64,000 bases of DNA from RGIG4034 sp045576455 (GCA_045576455.1 JAZNGM010000026.1:1-64000); one strand, 5' to 3'; positions 32,664-41,865 are shown, counted from the first letter of the stretch. The notes: generated from the sequence alone by a model not told the origin. Program-made: numbers and translations.

Positions 32664-33551
32664 TTATAAGATACCGTATGCCTTCATTTCATTTGCAAGT
32701 TTAGCTGCATTGGCATCTTCCATAGTAGTAAGCGGACGGCGTACAAAGCCTGTATCTCTTCCCTGAAGTTCGATTGCTTTTTTTACAGGGATAGGATTAA
32801 CCTCACTAAAGAGCGCATCAATCAATTTAATGGATTTTAACTGGATCTGACGGCTTCCTTCCACATCCCCTTCAAAGTACTTAGCACAAATATCATGTGT
32901 CTGCTGTGGTGCGACATTTGAAAGAACGCTGATTACACCTTTTGCACCCAGTGCAAGCATCGGTACTATCTGGTTATCATTTCCTGAATATAAGTCAACA
33001 CATCCGTCAGCCATTGACATTAAACGTGCAATCTGGCTGAAGTTATCCGTTGCATCCTTAACACCAACAATATTATCAATATTTTTACAAAGATTTACTA
33101 CTGTTTCAGGTGCGATATTTACACCACCTGTTCTGCCCGGAATATTATAAAGAATAACCGGAATCTTTACGCTGTTTGCCACGATTTCAAAGTGCTCATA
33201 TAAGCCCTTCTGTGTACATTTATTATAGTATGGTGTAACAACAAGAAGTGCATCTGCGCCTACTTTTTCAGCTTCCTGTGATAAAAATACCGCTGTCTCT
33301 GTTGAGTTACTTCCTGTGCCGGCTACTACCGGTATTCTTCCTGCAACCTGCTTAACGCAAAATGCAATTACATCGATATGCTCCTCGTGTGATAACGTAG
33401 ATGCTTCACCGGTAGTTCCGCATACGATAATGGCATCCGTTCCTCCATTAATCTGGTACTCAATCTGCTCGGCGAATCTTTCGTAATCCACCTCTCCGTT
33501 TGTTTTGAATGGTGTTGTAATCGCAACACCTGCGCCTGTAAATACAGCCAT
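32664..33551 (-). CDS. dapA: 4-hydroxy-tetrahydrodipicolinate synthase
   Basis: Class I aldolase of 295 residues that condenses pyruvate with aspartate semialdehyde, the committed step to lysine and diaminopimelate. GTTGEASTLSHEEH near 45 and YNIPGRTG near 133 are conserved, and the Schiff-base lysine is in VGVKDAT near 161. The start at 33551 follows GGAGGAG. It is the first gene after the lysine riboswitch, so its expression should fall when lysine is high. Confidence 0.97.
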   Translation of the reverse strand: MAVFTGAGVAITTPFKTNGEVDYERFAEQIEYQINGGTDAIIVCGTTGEASTLSHEEHIDVIAFCVKQVAGRIPVVAGTGSNSTETAVFLSQEAEKVGADALLVVTPYYNKCTQKGLYEHFEIVANSVKIPVILYNIPGRTGGVNIAPETVVNLCKNIDNIVGVKDATDNFSQIARLMSMADGCVDLYSGNDNQIVPMLALGAKGVISVLSNVAPQQTHDICAKYFEGDVEGSRQIQLKSIKLIDALFSEVNPIPVKKAIELQGRDTGFVRRPLTTMEDANAAKLANEMKAYGIL

Positions 33552-33600
33552 TTTTTTCTCCTCCTTCTTTTTAGCAAGGATCACCATTTTTGAAATAATA

Positions 33601-33630
33601 AAACCGACCTAATAAAATATATGGGCCGGC
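33601..33630 (-). terminator. Terminator of the lysine riboswitch
   Basis: Minus strand CCGGCC pairs with GGTCGG (one G-U pair) and is followed by TTTTATTATTT. It lies about 30 nt past the riboswitch aptamer and 50 nt before dapA, as an expression platform. Confidence 0.65.
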
Positions 33631-33657
33631 AAAAAAATAATCTCTGTTATTATTTCA

Positions 33658-33822
33658 CTGATAGCGCCCCATCTTGTCAGATGACAGTTATACACCTATT
33701 CGATGCATTCCCAAGAATTGATTAACAGGTCATCTCCTCTTTCGGCGTCGTTCCCTTTCCCCATTCTTCACATGTGCCTGCCACATCCAAATAAGTACTG
33801 ATGAAAAACGCAACCTCTATCT
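33658..33822 (-). promoter_or_regulatory. Lysine riboswitch (L box) upstream of dapA
   Basis: The minus-strand RNA begins AGATAGAGGTTGCG and ends GGGGCGCTATC, which pair as P1. Inside are GGGGAAAGGGAACGACGCCG, the conserved L-box core also seen in Bacillus lysC, and GGGAATGCATCGAATAGGTG, then ACTGTCATCTGACAAGATGG. These are diagnostic lysine aptamer segments. With a terminator following, lysine binding should stop transcription before dapA-dapB. Confidence 0.92.
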
Positions 33823-33871
33823 TGCTACTATTATATGTATGTACCGGTAAAATGTACCGATAACAAAAATA

Positions 33872-33900
33872 ATCATAACATGCATATTTAGTACTGTCAA
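33872..33900 (-). promoter_or_regulatory. Promoter of the lysine-riboswitch operon
   Basis: TTGACA (33900-33895), 17-nt spacer ending TGT, TATGAT (33877-33872). The start of transcription would lie near 33865, about 45 nt before the aptamer. Confidence 0.8.
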
Positions 33901-33965
33901 TGCGTTGTTATGATTATTCTTTGTCCCTTTTTATGTATAACACTAAATAAGTAGAAAACTTATGC

Positions 33966-34622
33966 TTATTCTTCCTCTTCTTCCAAAACCTCAAGTTTGC
34001 TTACGGATACCTCGTATGCCACACGTCTTTCGGTTTCTTCTTCGGAAATCTTTTTAACATACTCCCTGCTCTGAATACGGCCCCATATTTCGCAACGTGT
34101 ACCCACTTCAAATGTGGATGCAAAACGGGCATTTCTTCCCCAGCATATGCAAGGGATATAATCTGATTTTCCGTACGGACGGTTAACTGCTACCAACAAG
34201 TCTGCAATTTCTCTTCCGAGTGGTGTTTTTCTGTAAACAGGTTCCTTGCAAATAAAACCATCCAGATAAATCTGGTTTGTTTTTGCATTTTCTATATAAG
34301 TATTTTCCGCTTCCTCCTCCGTAACAAAATTTACTTCTCGTACAAATACGGAAAGAACCAGTTTATTCTTTCTTTCCTCATGGCGGTTGTAGGAACGGAA
34401 CTGTCCGATTGCTTCTATATAAGTTCCCTTATAATCTGCCTTTACGTCCATAAGACGCTCTGATACCATAAGCGGAATAATATCTGCAGAATCGCTGAGT
34501 CTGACTACCTGCACATCTACCATATAGAATCCCTCTCCGAATACCTCGTGGCTAAATACGAAATCACTTACAATCTCTCCTACAATAGTTACCTGGTTGT
34601 TTTCAATAACCTTATCTGTCAT
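33966..34622 (-). CDS. Double OB-fold, SSB-like DNA-binding protein
   Basis: Protein of 218 residues with two SSB-type OB domains in tandem. Domain 1 (about 8-105) begins NNQVTIVGEIVSDFVFSHEVF; domain 2 (about 115-205) begins NQIYLDGFICKEPVYRKTPLGR and holds ADLLVAVNRPYGKSDYIPCI, closely matching SSB. It ends in a run of Glu (LEEEEE), an acidic tip like that of SSB. It is distinct from the housekeeping SSB, which has one OB and is encoded with rpsF/rpsR. It is divergent from typA. A decayed second copy exists at 56469-56860. Confidence 0.85.
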   Translation of the reverse strand: MTDKVIENNQVTIVGEIVSDFVFSHEVFGEGFYMVDVQVVRLSDSADIIPLMVSERLMDVKADYKGTYIEAIGQFRSYNRHEERKNKLVLSVFVREVNFVTEEEAENTYIENAKTNQIYLDGFICKEPVYRKTPLGREIADLLVAVNRPYGKSDYIPCICWGRNARFASTFEVGTRCEIWGRIQSREYVKKISEEETERRVAYEVSVSKLEVLEEEEE

Positions 34623-34700
34623 TTTTGTTCTCCCTTCTCCTTTTCATCAAAGAATTTTTTCCTGACTGTAATTTCATTTTATTCGTCCCTTTGTAATGTT

Positions 34701-34726
34701 AGAACATAATAAAACAATTATGTTCT
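34701..34726. promoter_or_regulatory. Perfect 10-bp inverted repeat, possible operator
   Basis: AGAACATAAT and ATTATGTTCT are separated by 6 nt. The site lies between the SSB-like gene and typA, about 30 nt upstream of the typA -35 box. There is no T-run, so it reads as a dimeric protein binding site. Confidence 0.5.
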
Positions 34727-34757
34727 CTTATTTATCGCAAATCCTTACATTATCAGT

Positions 34758-34786
34758 TTGCATTCAACAAAAACTAATGTTATACT
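34758..34786 (+). promoter_or_regulatory. Promoter of typA
   Basis: TTGCAT (34758-34763), 17-nt spacer, TATACT (34781-34786), giving a leader of about 33 nt. Confidence 0.75.
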
Positions 34787-34825
34787 TTATGATTGCAAAA
34801 TCTCAAAACAGAATGGAGCATTGAA

Positions 34826-36655
34826 ATGATTCAATCAAGCGATAACATAAGAAATATAGCAATCATCGCCCATGTCGATCACGGCAAGACTACACTTGTC
34901 GATGAATTATTAAAACAAAGCGGTGTTTTTCGTGCTAATCAGGAAGTTTTAGAAAGAGTTATGGATTCCAACGACATCGAGCGTGAACGCGGAATTACCA
35001 TTCTTTCCAAAAATACCGCCGTTACTTATAAAAATACAAAAATTAATATTATTGATACCCCGGGCCACGCAGATTTTGGCGGCGAGGTAGAACGTGTGCT
35101 TAAAATGGTTAACGGAGCCATTCTTGTGGTTGATGCCTTTGAAGGGGTTATGCCGCAAACTAAATTCGTTCTTAGGAAAGCCCTTGAAATGAAGCTTCCG
35201 GTTATCCCCTGCATTAACAAAATCGACCGTCCGGAAGCAAGACCTTCTGAAGTAATTGATGAAGTTCTTGAACTGTTTATGGATCTTGATGCAAGCGATG
35301 AACAACTTGACTGTCCGTTTATTTTTGCTTCTGCCAAAGCAGGTATTTCTTCCCTTGATATGGACACACCCGGAACTGACTTCGTTCCGCTTTTTGAAAC
35401 TATATTAAAATACATCCCGGCCCCTACCGGTGACCCCGACCTTGGTACACAAATACTTATCAGTACCATTGATTACAACGAATACGTTGGCCGCATCGGT
35501 ATCGGCAAGGTGGATAACGGTAGTGTAAAAGTTAATCAGGAAGTAATTATTGTCAATCATCATGAACCTGACAAAATGAAAAAAGTAAAAGTATCCAAAT
35601 TATATGAATTTGATGGTCTTAACAAAACCGAAGTAGCAGAAAGTCATGTCGGTTCTATCGTAGCTATCTCCGGTATTACCGACATTCATATCGGCGATAC
35701 GCTTTGTGCCGTTGATTCGGTTAATCCGATACCTTTCCAGAAAATATCGGAGCCTACCATTGCAATGCACTTTATTGTTAATGACTCTCCTCTTGCCGGA
35801 CAGGAAGGAAAGTATATTACCACCCGTCATATCCGTGACAGATTATTCCGCGAACTTAATACCGATGTATCTCTCCGCGTAGAAGAAACTGAAAGTACCG
35901 ATGCTTTCAAAGTATCCGGCCGTGGTGAACTGCATCTGTCTGTTCTTATCGAAAATATGCGCCGCGAAGGCTATGAATTTGCTGTAAGCAAAGCAGAGGT
36001 TCTGTATCATACGGACGAAAACGGTAAATTACTCGAGCCGATGGAACTTGCTTATGTGGATGTACCGGACGAATTTTCCGGTGTGGTTATCGAAAAATTA
36101 AGTCAGCGTAAAGGCGAACTGAGAAGCATGGGTTCTGCATCCGGTGGCTATACACGACTCGAATTCCTTATTCCGTCACGTGGACTTATCGGCTATCGTG
36201 GTGACTTCATGACCGATACGAAAGGTAACGGTATTATCAATACCATTTATGATGGTTATGGTCCTTATAAAGGCGACATACAATATAGAAAGCAAGGCTC
36301 TCTCATTGCTTTTGAAGCCGGGGAATCAATTACCTATGGATTGTTCAATGCCCAGGAGCGTGGTACCTTATTTATCGGTCCCGGGGAAAAAGTCTATTCG
36401 GGAATGGTTGTCGGACAAAGTGCAAAACCTGAAGATATTGAACTGAATGTCTGCAAGAAAAAGCAATTAACCAATACCCGTTCTTCAAGTGCTGACGAAG
36501 CGCTCAGGCTGACACCACCAAAGATTTTAAGTCTTGAACAGGCTCTTGACTTTATCGACACGGACGAACTGTTGGAAATTACGCCAAAGAACATCCGTAT
36601 CCGTAAAAAAATATTAGATCCAACGCTCAGAAAACGAGCAAATATGAAAAAATAA
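34826..36655 (+). CDS. typA: Ribosome-associated translational GTPase TypA/BipA
   Basis: GTPase of 609 residues, homologous to EF-G, that binds 70S ribosomes and helps ribosome assembly and stress growth. The GTP-binding motifs are visible: AHVDHGKTT (G1), the RERGITI switch region, DTPGHADFGG (G3) and NKIDRP (G4). Domains II, III, V and the BipA-specific C-terminal domain follow, as in SRGLIGYRGDFMTDTKGNGI. The start at 34826 follows GGAG by 7 nt; the frame upstream adds 11 non-conserved residues. Single gene. Confidence 0.97.
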   Translation: MIQSSDNIRNIAIIAHVDHGKTTLVDELLKQSGVFRANQEVLERVMDSNDIERERGITILSKNTAVTYKNTKINIIDTPGHADFGGEVERVLKMVNGAILVVDAFEGVMPQTKFVLRKALEMKLPVIPCINKIDRPEARPSEVIDEVLELFMDLDASDEQLDCPFIFASAKAGISSLDMDTPGTDFVPLFETILKYIPAPTGDPDLGTQILISTIDYNEYVGRIGIGKVDNGSVKVNQEVIIVNHHEPDKMKKVKVSKLYEFDGLNKTEVAESHVGSIVAISGITDIHIGDTLCAVDSVNPIPFQKISEPTIAMHFIVNDSPLAGQEGKYITTRHIRDRLFRELNTDVSLRVEETESTDAFKVSGRGELHLSVLIENMRREGYEFAVSKAEVLYHTDENGKLLEPMELAYVDVPDEFSGVVIEKLSQRKGELRSMGSASGGYTRLEFLIPSRGLIGYRGDFMTDTKGNGIINTIYDGYGPYKGDIQYRKQGSLIAFEAGESITYGLFNAQERGTLFIGPGEKVYSGMVVGQSAKPEDIELNVCKKKQLTNTRSSSADEALRLTPPKILSLEQALDFIDTDELLEITPKNIRIRKKILDPTLRKRANMKK

Positions 36656-36760
36656 TTCTTTTTTCCATATTAATCCTATTTGCAATTTCTTACAAGATAT
36701 TATTGTAATTAAGCAATATAGTGTTATTCCAATGGCGTTTTTTATAATTTTCTGAGCCAA

Positions 36761-36797
36761 AAAAGCTGTGTAGATATCAATTTCTACACAGCTTCTT
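36761..36797. terminator. Terminator between typA and mgtE
   Basis: Stem AAGCTGTGTAGA with TCTACACAGCTT. The plus strand continues CTTATTTT and the minus strand TTTTTTGG, so it can serve both convergent genes. Confidence 0.75.
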
Positions 36798-36832
36798 ATT
36801 TTATTCACTATATAATTTTTACATTTTCCATA

Positions 36833-38167
36833 CTAAATATAATCTAAAATTCCGGTTGCAATCTGGAAATAGATAATTAACGAAATGGCATCAACAATGG
36901 TTGTAATAAACGGACTTGCCATTACCGCCGGGTCAAACCCTATTTTCTTAGCAAGTAACGGGAAGGTACAACCCACAATTTTAGCAACCAATACTGCAGC
37001 AAGCAGGGTAAGACACACAACCAGTGCAATTTCCAGTTCTACCTTGTCAAGCAGCATAAGTTTTGCAAAATTGGCAACACTTAAGGTTACTCCGCAAATA
37101 AAAGCAACCCTTGCTTCTTTCCAAATAATCCGGAATGTATCCCTAAAGGCTATCTCATTAAGCGATAAACCACGGATTATGGTAACACTTGCCTGTCCGC
37201 CCGCATTACCGCCGGTATCCATAAGCATCGGAATATACGCAATCAATGTTGCACATGTACTTAATGCATTTTCAAAGGACGCAATAATCGCCCCCGTAAA
37301 CGCTGCTGATATCATCAATAACAAAAGCCAGGGAATTCTCTTTGAGAAAGTCTCAAAAACGCCTGTTTTCATATAGGACTTATCACTCGGCACAATAGCG
37401 GCCATCTTTTCGATATCTTCCGTTGCTTCCTCTTCCATAATATCCACAACGTCATCGACCGTGATAATACCAACTAATCTGTCTTCATTGTCTACTACCG
37501 GCATGGCAATAAAGTCGTATTTTTTAAACTGTCTTGCTACCTCTTCCTGATCCATCAGGGTATTTATGGAAATAACGTTTTCGTGCATGATATCGCCAAT
37601 GATAGCATCCGGCTCACTTAACAAAAGATATCTTAAGGCCACCGTACCGATAAGCTTTCTCTTCTGGTCAAGGACATAACAGATGTTGATAGTCTCTGAA
37701 TCAAGTCCCACGGTCCTTATTCTGCTTATCGCATCTGCTACCGTTAAATCTTCTTTTAAATCTACAAACTCTACCGTCATGATACTGCCGGCAGAAGCCT
37801 CCGGATATCTTAACAGATTATTAATATCCCGTCTTGTTTCGGAATTGGCATTTGCCAATATCTTCTTAACCACACTCGCCGGCATTTCTTCCAAAAGATC
37901 CGTCGCATCATCCGCCATAAGGTTATTAATAATGTTGGCGGCTTCGGGATCAGACAAGGATGTAATAATCATCTGTTCTTCCTCTATCGGAAGATAGGAA
38001 AAAACATCTGCTGCTAAAGATTTGGGCAAAATACGGAAGATTTTAAGCATCTCATCATCTTCCAATTCCTGCAAAAAAGAAGCAATATCTGCCTCGTTCA
38101 ACTCTGAAAGTTCCTGACGAAGTACAGTATATTGCTTAGTATCTACTAATTCTCTTAGTACCTGCAT
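36833..38167 (-). CDS. mgtE: Magnesium transporter MgtE
   Basis: Mg2+ channel/transporter of 444 residues. The MgtE N-terminal domain of helical repeats is at about 1-125 (ELNEADIASFLQELEDDEML), two CBS domains at about 130-250 (MTVEFVDLKEDLTVADAI; VVDNEDRLVGIITVDDVVDIMEEE), then the plug helix and five transmembrane helices at about 280-444. MLMDTGGNAGGQ is the ion-selectivity signature. Mg2+ binding by the cytosolic part closes the pore. The ribosome site TTTGGAGG lies inside a 38-codon upstream leader ORF which overlaps the mgtE start by 32 nt, so expression is probably under translational attenuation. Confidence 0.97.
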   Translation of the reverse strand: MQVLRELVDTKQYTVLRQELSELNEADIASFLQELEDDEMLKIFRILPKSLAADVFSYLPIEEEQMIITSLSDPEAANIINNLMADDATDLLEEMPASVVKKILANANSETRRDINNLLRYPEASAGSIMTVEFVDLKEDLTVADAISRIRTVGLDSETINICYVLDQKRKLIGTVALRYLLLSEPDAIIGDIMHENVISINTLMDQEEVARQFKKYDFIAMPVVDNEDRLVGIITVDDVVDIMEEEATEDIEKMAAIVPSDKSYMKTGVFETFSKRIPWLLLLMISAAFTGAIIASFENALSTCATLIAYIPMLMDTGGNAGGQASVTIIRGLSLNEIAFRDTFRIIWKEARVAFICGVTLSVANFAKLMLLDKVELEIALVVCLTLLAAVLVAKIVGCTFPLLAKKIGFDPAVMASPFITTIVDAISLIIYFQIATGILDYI

Positions 38168-38252
38168 AGCAATTTACCTCCAAATATGTGATTTTTATGC
38201 ATCGTCGGGGCAGAGGAACTTCTGCATTACGTTCTAACGTATGTTTCTTCAT
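38136..38252 (-). CDS. Putative MgtL-like leader peptide upstream of mgtE
   Basis: A 38-codon ORF starts at 38252 with AGGTGG upstream at 5-7 nt and ends at 38136 inside mgtE in another frame. Its middle reads VPLPRRCIKITY. The enterobacterial MgtL leader of the Mg2+ transporter mgtA is [17 protein letters not shown]; PLPRR, then x-hydrophobic-Lys-hydrophobic, is shared. The leader also covers the mgtE ribosome site. A 12-bp helix can form between its start region (38250-38261) and 38188-38199, just before the mgtE ribosome site. Ribosome stalling or slowing on the Pro codons could therefore open or close mgtE translation or transcription. Coding status is inferred, not proven. Confidence 0.65.
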   Translation of the reverse strand: MKKHTLERNAEVPLPRRCIKITYLEVNCYAGTKRISRY

Positions 38253-38297
38253 AAAAACCACCACCTTTCAAAAGTAAATTGTTATTGTCCAAAAATC

Positions 38298-38327
38298 ACT
38301 ATACACCCATAAAAAATAATTTGTCAA
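38298..38327 (-). promoter_or_regulatory. Promoter of the leader-mgtE unit
   Basis: TTGACA (38327-38322), 18-nt spacer, TATAGT (38303-38298). Transcription would start near 38291, about 40 nt before the leader start codon. Confidence 0.75.
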
Positions 38328-38350
38328 TTAATCAAGAAAAAATCCGTACA

Positions 38351-38986
38351 TCAAATAAGTATACTGTCTTCACCTTCTATAAGTTCACCAAAGACTGCTC
38401 TTCCGCCGGTCTTATCGGTTATGGCACTTATGACAACATCTTTACGCTCTCCTTCCAAAAACAGATTGAAACAGACCCTGTCGGTATATTGCGTATCAAT
38501 TGTCCTTATATTTTCCGCATTAAGATAATACTGTATCTTACCGGCATCCGTAAAATCAGTTGTAACGTCCACATAGAATCCACTTACAACCCGCGCCACT
38601 TTGCAGGCACTTAACGCCTCCTTAACTGCCTGCGTGTATGCTTTAACAAGACCGCCTGTACCTAACAACACCCCGCCAAAATATCGGGTTACTACTACGC
38701 AGATATTCCTTATACCACTACCCATCAGCACTTCAAGCATCGGACGTCCCGCCGTTCCCGAAGGTTCTCCGTCATCGCTGCAACGTGTCAATTCCGCATT
38801 TTTACCAATTACAAATGCCGTGCAGTTATGTCTTGCATCCCAGTACTTTTTCTTCATTTCCTCTATAAAGGCGGTTGCTTCCGCTTCATCTTTCACCGGC
38901 GAAAGAGTTGCAATAAAGCGGGACTTCTTCTCTATGATTTCTCCGGTTGCCCCTTCATGCAGAACCAGATATCCGTTTGTCTCCAT
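38351..38986 (-). CDS. YigZ/IMPACT family protein
   Basis: Protein of 211 residues of the UPF0029/IMPACT family. GEIIEKKSRFIATLSPVKDEAEATAF at the start, then WDARHNCTAFVIGK, DDGEPSGTAGRPML and VVTRYFGGVLLGTGGLVKAY are its signature blocks. The family shares the fold of ribosomal S5-domain-2-like proteins; YigZ binds RNA or ribosomes, and the eukaryotic IMPACT regulates GCN2. Bacterial function not established. The start follows GGAG by 7 nt. It is divergent from the PBP gene. Confidence 0.93.
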   Translation of the reverse strand: METNGYLVLHEGATGEIIEKKSRFIATLSPVKDEAEATAFIEEMKKKYWDARHNCTAFVIGKNAELTRCSDDGEPSGTAGRPMLEVLMGSGIRNICVVVTRYFGGVLLGTGGLVKAYTQAVKEALSACKVARVVSGFYVDVTTDFTDAGKIQYYLNAENIRTIDTQYTDRVCFNLFLEGERKDVVISAITDKTGGRAVFGELIEGEDSILI

Positions 38987-39067
38987 ACATTCTCTCCGTT
39001 CATCAGAAACTGATATTATTCTATCATATATGGCATGATATGTGTTATAAAAAAAGTTACAAAAGAC

Positions 39068-39096
39068 TTTATTTAGTATGTATTTTTTGTTATAAT
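39068..39096 (+). promoter_or_regulatory. Promoter of the PBP1A gene
   Basis: TATAAT (39091-39096) with a weak -35 TTTATT (39068-39073) at 17 nt, 80 nt before the start codon. Confidence 0.55.
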
Positions 39097-39176
39097 ACCT
39101 AATGTATTTTTTCTTATTAATAAATGTGCATTACCACGAAGGATGCACCAAAATCATTATTTTATTAGGAGTGCCT

Positions 39177-41831
39177 ATGAATTATACACGGCAGGGAATA
39201 AAAAAACAGTTAAAATCCCTTAATTCAAAACCTGAAAAAATCAAAAGAATGATTCTTGTATATCTGTTAAAGTTCTCTCTGATTGCGATTCTTGCCCTCG
39301 GCATCTTCGGTATATCAGCGGGGCTCGGTGTTTTTAACGGCATTGTGGAAACCGCACCCGAAATTGAACTTGACGACCTTATGCCGAACGGATATGCAAC
39401 TATAGTATACGACAGCGATGGTAACCGTATCCAGAAGCTTGTAGCAGAATCTGCTAACCGTACCTATGTACAATCACCGCTTATTCCGCAACATCTTAAA
39501 GATGCCTTTGTTGCCATTGAGGACGAAAGATATTATGACCATAACGGAATTGATATAAAAGGTATTATAAGAGCGGCTTATACCGGCATAATGAACGGCT
39601 TCCATTTTACGCAGGGTGCCAGTACCATTACCCAGCAGCTCCTTAAGAATAATGTCTTTACCGACTGGATGCAGGAAGATTCCTTTATGGACCGTCTCAC
39701 AAGAAAGATACAGGAACAATACTTATCTCTTATTGTTTCAAAACAATATGACAAGGACACTTTGCTTACCTTGTATCTTAACACAATTAACCTTGGTGCG
39801 AACACTCTGGGTGTTCAGGCGGCATCCTTAAAATACTTTAACAAAAGCGTTCAGGAATTAACGCTTTCCGAATCGGCGGTTATTGCGGGTATCACACAGA
39901 ACCCTTCCCGATATAATCCGATTCTTCATCCGGATTATAACGCAGACAGACGAATCCTTGTTCTTAATAAAATGCTGAAATTAGGATTCTGCACACAGGA
40001 AGAATATGATGAAGCAATGGCCGATGACGTCTATGCGCGAATCGAGGATGTTAAAGAAACTACTGCTTCCTCTTCTGTTAACTCATACTTTATCGATGCA
40101 CTGACAGAACAGGTTATGGAAGATTTACTGGCAGCCGGCTGTACCAAAAACCAAGCATATAATTATCTGTATGCAAGCGGTTCGAAAATATATTCAACCC
40201 TTGATTCAGACATTCAGGCCACATGCGATGCCATCTTTGCGGATGAATCCAACTACCCGTCCAATTCAAAATGGTATTTAAGCGAATATGCACTTACCGT
40301 ACTGAAGAAAGACGGCACATTTAAACATTATTCCGTACAGATGTTAAAATCGTACTTCCTCGAAAAGAATAAAAAATATAACCTTATTTATAAGACAACA
40401 GAAGACGCTTACAAAGACATTGAAGAATATCAGTTAAGCGTACTTGAGGAAGGGGATGAAGTATACGACGAACGCGTATCCATTACGCCTCAACCACAAG
40501 TATCTCTTGTAATACAGAATCAGGAAAACGGTCACGTAGTTGCCATGATTGGCGGACGAGGAACCAAATCAGCTTCCAAAACGCTTAATCGTGCAACAGA
40601 CTCAAAGAGACAGCCCGGTTCTACATTTAAAATATTGGCAACCTACGCTCCCGCACTTGAAGGTGGCATGACATTAGCAAGCGTACAAACCGATGCACCT
40701 TTTAAATACAATGACGGAACCATGGTATCCAACTGGTGGGATGGCGGAACCTATAAAGGTATATGTTCCATGAGATATGCCATTGAACAATCCCTTAACA
40801 TTATTGCTGTAAAAACGCTTACCATTATCGATCCGCAGCTTGGTTATGATTACCTTATAAATTTTGGTTTTACGACACTTTGTGAACGCGAAGTTATTAA
40901 CGGCGAAGTACATTCCGATATTATCCAGGCACTTTCACTCGGTGGTGTAACCTATGGTGTAACCAATCTTGAGCTTAATGCAGCCTATGCTGCCATAGCC
41001 AATGAAGGACGCTATATAGAACCTGTCTTGTATACACAATTTGTTGATGCAAACGGTGAGGTTATTCTTGATAATACAACACCGTACTCAGCACAGGTTA
41101 TAAGACCAACTACCGCTTTTCTTTTAACAAATGCCATGATGGATGTTGTTAACATAGGAACCGGTACGAAAGCAAAATTTGATAATATGGCGATTGCCGG
41201 AAAAACCGGAACAACCTCTAAAAACAATGACTTCTGGTTTGCAGGATATACCCCGTATTATACCTGCACCATATGGGCAGGCTACGATAACAATGTCAGC
41301 ATGAACACTTCGGAAGAAAAAAACTTCCATAAGACGATGTGGAGAAAAGTTATGGAAGAAATTCATAAGGATTTACCTATGAAAAACTTCTCTATTCCAA
41401 ATGGTATTAAAACCGTTACCATATGTACAAAGTCCGGAAAGTTACCTGTTGAAGGATTATGTAACGATACGCTCCGCGTAGAATACTTTGAAGCGGGCTC
41501 TGAACCTTATGAATACTGTGATACGCATTATTCCGGTTGGGTATGTGCCGTTAACATGCTTCCTGCTACCGAAGATTGTCCGTTCTCTGTGCCGGGTTCT
41601 ATTCTCGTAGACCCGCCACTCCATGAATCTTTAATACAGGGTTCAACGATTATCGGTGAGGACGGCACAATTATCAGCGCTCCTAACCCGACAGGCAAGT
41701 GTACGCATTCCTACGATTTCTTCTTAGATCCGAATTCGTCTGCTATCCTGGTACAGCAATTTATGATGCTGAGTCCTGATATGCAAGCGGCTGTAAAACT
41801 ACATCATGCGGATGCATGGATTGGATATTAA
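39177..41831 (+). CDS. Class A penicillin-binding protein (PBP1A-type)
   Basis: Bifunctional peptidoglycan synthase of 884 residues from ATG at 39177 (AGGAG 5 nt upstream). A transmembrane anchor lies at about 20-48. GT51 glycosyltransferase follows at about 85-260, with EDERYYDHNGIDIKG (catalytic Glu) and QGASTITQQLLKN. The transpeptidase domain spans about 440-740: SxxK in RQPGSTFK, SLN, and KTGTT. The last 120 residues hold several Cys (CTKSGKLPVEGLCND, SEPYEYCDTHYSGWVC), common in clostridial PBP1A and perhaps forming disulfides. It polymerises and crosslinks peptidoglycan on the outer face. Confidence 0.96.
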   Translation: MNYTRQGIKKQLKSLNSKPEKIKRMILVYLLKFSLIAILALGIFGISAGLGVFNGIVETAPEIELDDLMPNGYATIVYDSDGNRIQKLVAESANRTYVQSPLIPQHLKDAFVAIEDERYYDHNGIDIKGIIRAAYTGIMNGFHFTQGASTITQQLLKNNVFTDWMQEDSFMDRLTRKIQEQYLSLIVSKQYDKDTLLTLYLNTINLGANTLGVQAASLKYFNKSVQELTLSESAVIAGITQNPSRYNPILHPDYNADRRILVLNKMLKLGFCTQEEYDEAMADDVYARIEDVKETTASSSVNSYFIDALTEQVMEDLLAAGCTKNQAYNYLYASGSKIYSTLDSDIQATCDAIFADESNYPSNSKWYLSEYALTVLKKDGTFKHYSVQMLKSYFLEKNKKYNLIYKTTEDAYKDIEEYQLSVLEEGDEVYDERVSITPQPQVSLVIQNQENGHVVAMIGGRGTKSASKTLNRATDSKRQPGSTFKILATYAPALEGGMTLASVQTDAPFKYNDGTMVSNWWDGGTYKGICSMRYAIEQSLNIIAVKTLTIIDPQLGYDYLINFGFTTLCEREVINGEVHSDIIQALSLGGVTYGVTNLELNAAYAAIANEGRYIEPVLYTQFVDANGEVILDNTTPYSAQVIRPTTAFLLTNAMMDVVNIGTGTKAKFDNMAIAGKTGTTSKNNDFWFAGYTPYYTCTIWAGYDNNVSMNTSEEKNFHKTMWRKVMEEIHKDLPMKNFSIPNGIKTVTICTKSGKLPVEGLCNDTLRVEYFEAGSEPYEYCDTHYSGWVCAVNMLPATEDCPFSVPGSILVDPPLHESLIQGSTIIGEDGTIISAPNPTGKCTHSYDFFLDPNSSAILVQQFMMLSPDMQAAVKLHHADAWIGY

Positions 41832-41865
41832 TATATACTACTTTTAGTGCATATTCCTATTAAGT

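Noticed and set aside
38168..38340. M-box (ykoK) Mg2+ riboswitch upstream of mgtE
   Set aside because: The leader is only about 125 nt and lacks the conserved M-box blocks; the coding leader explains it better.
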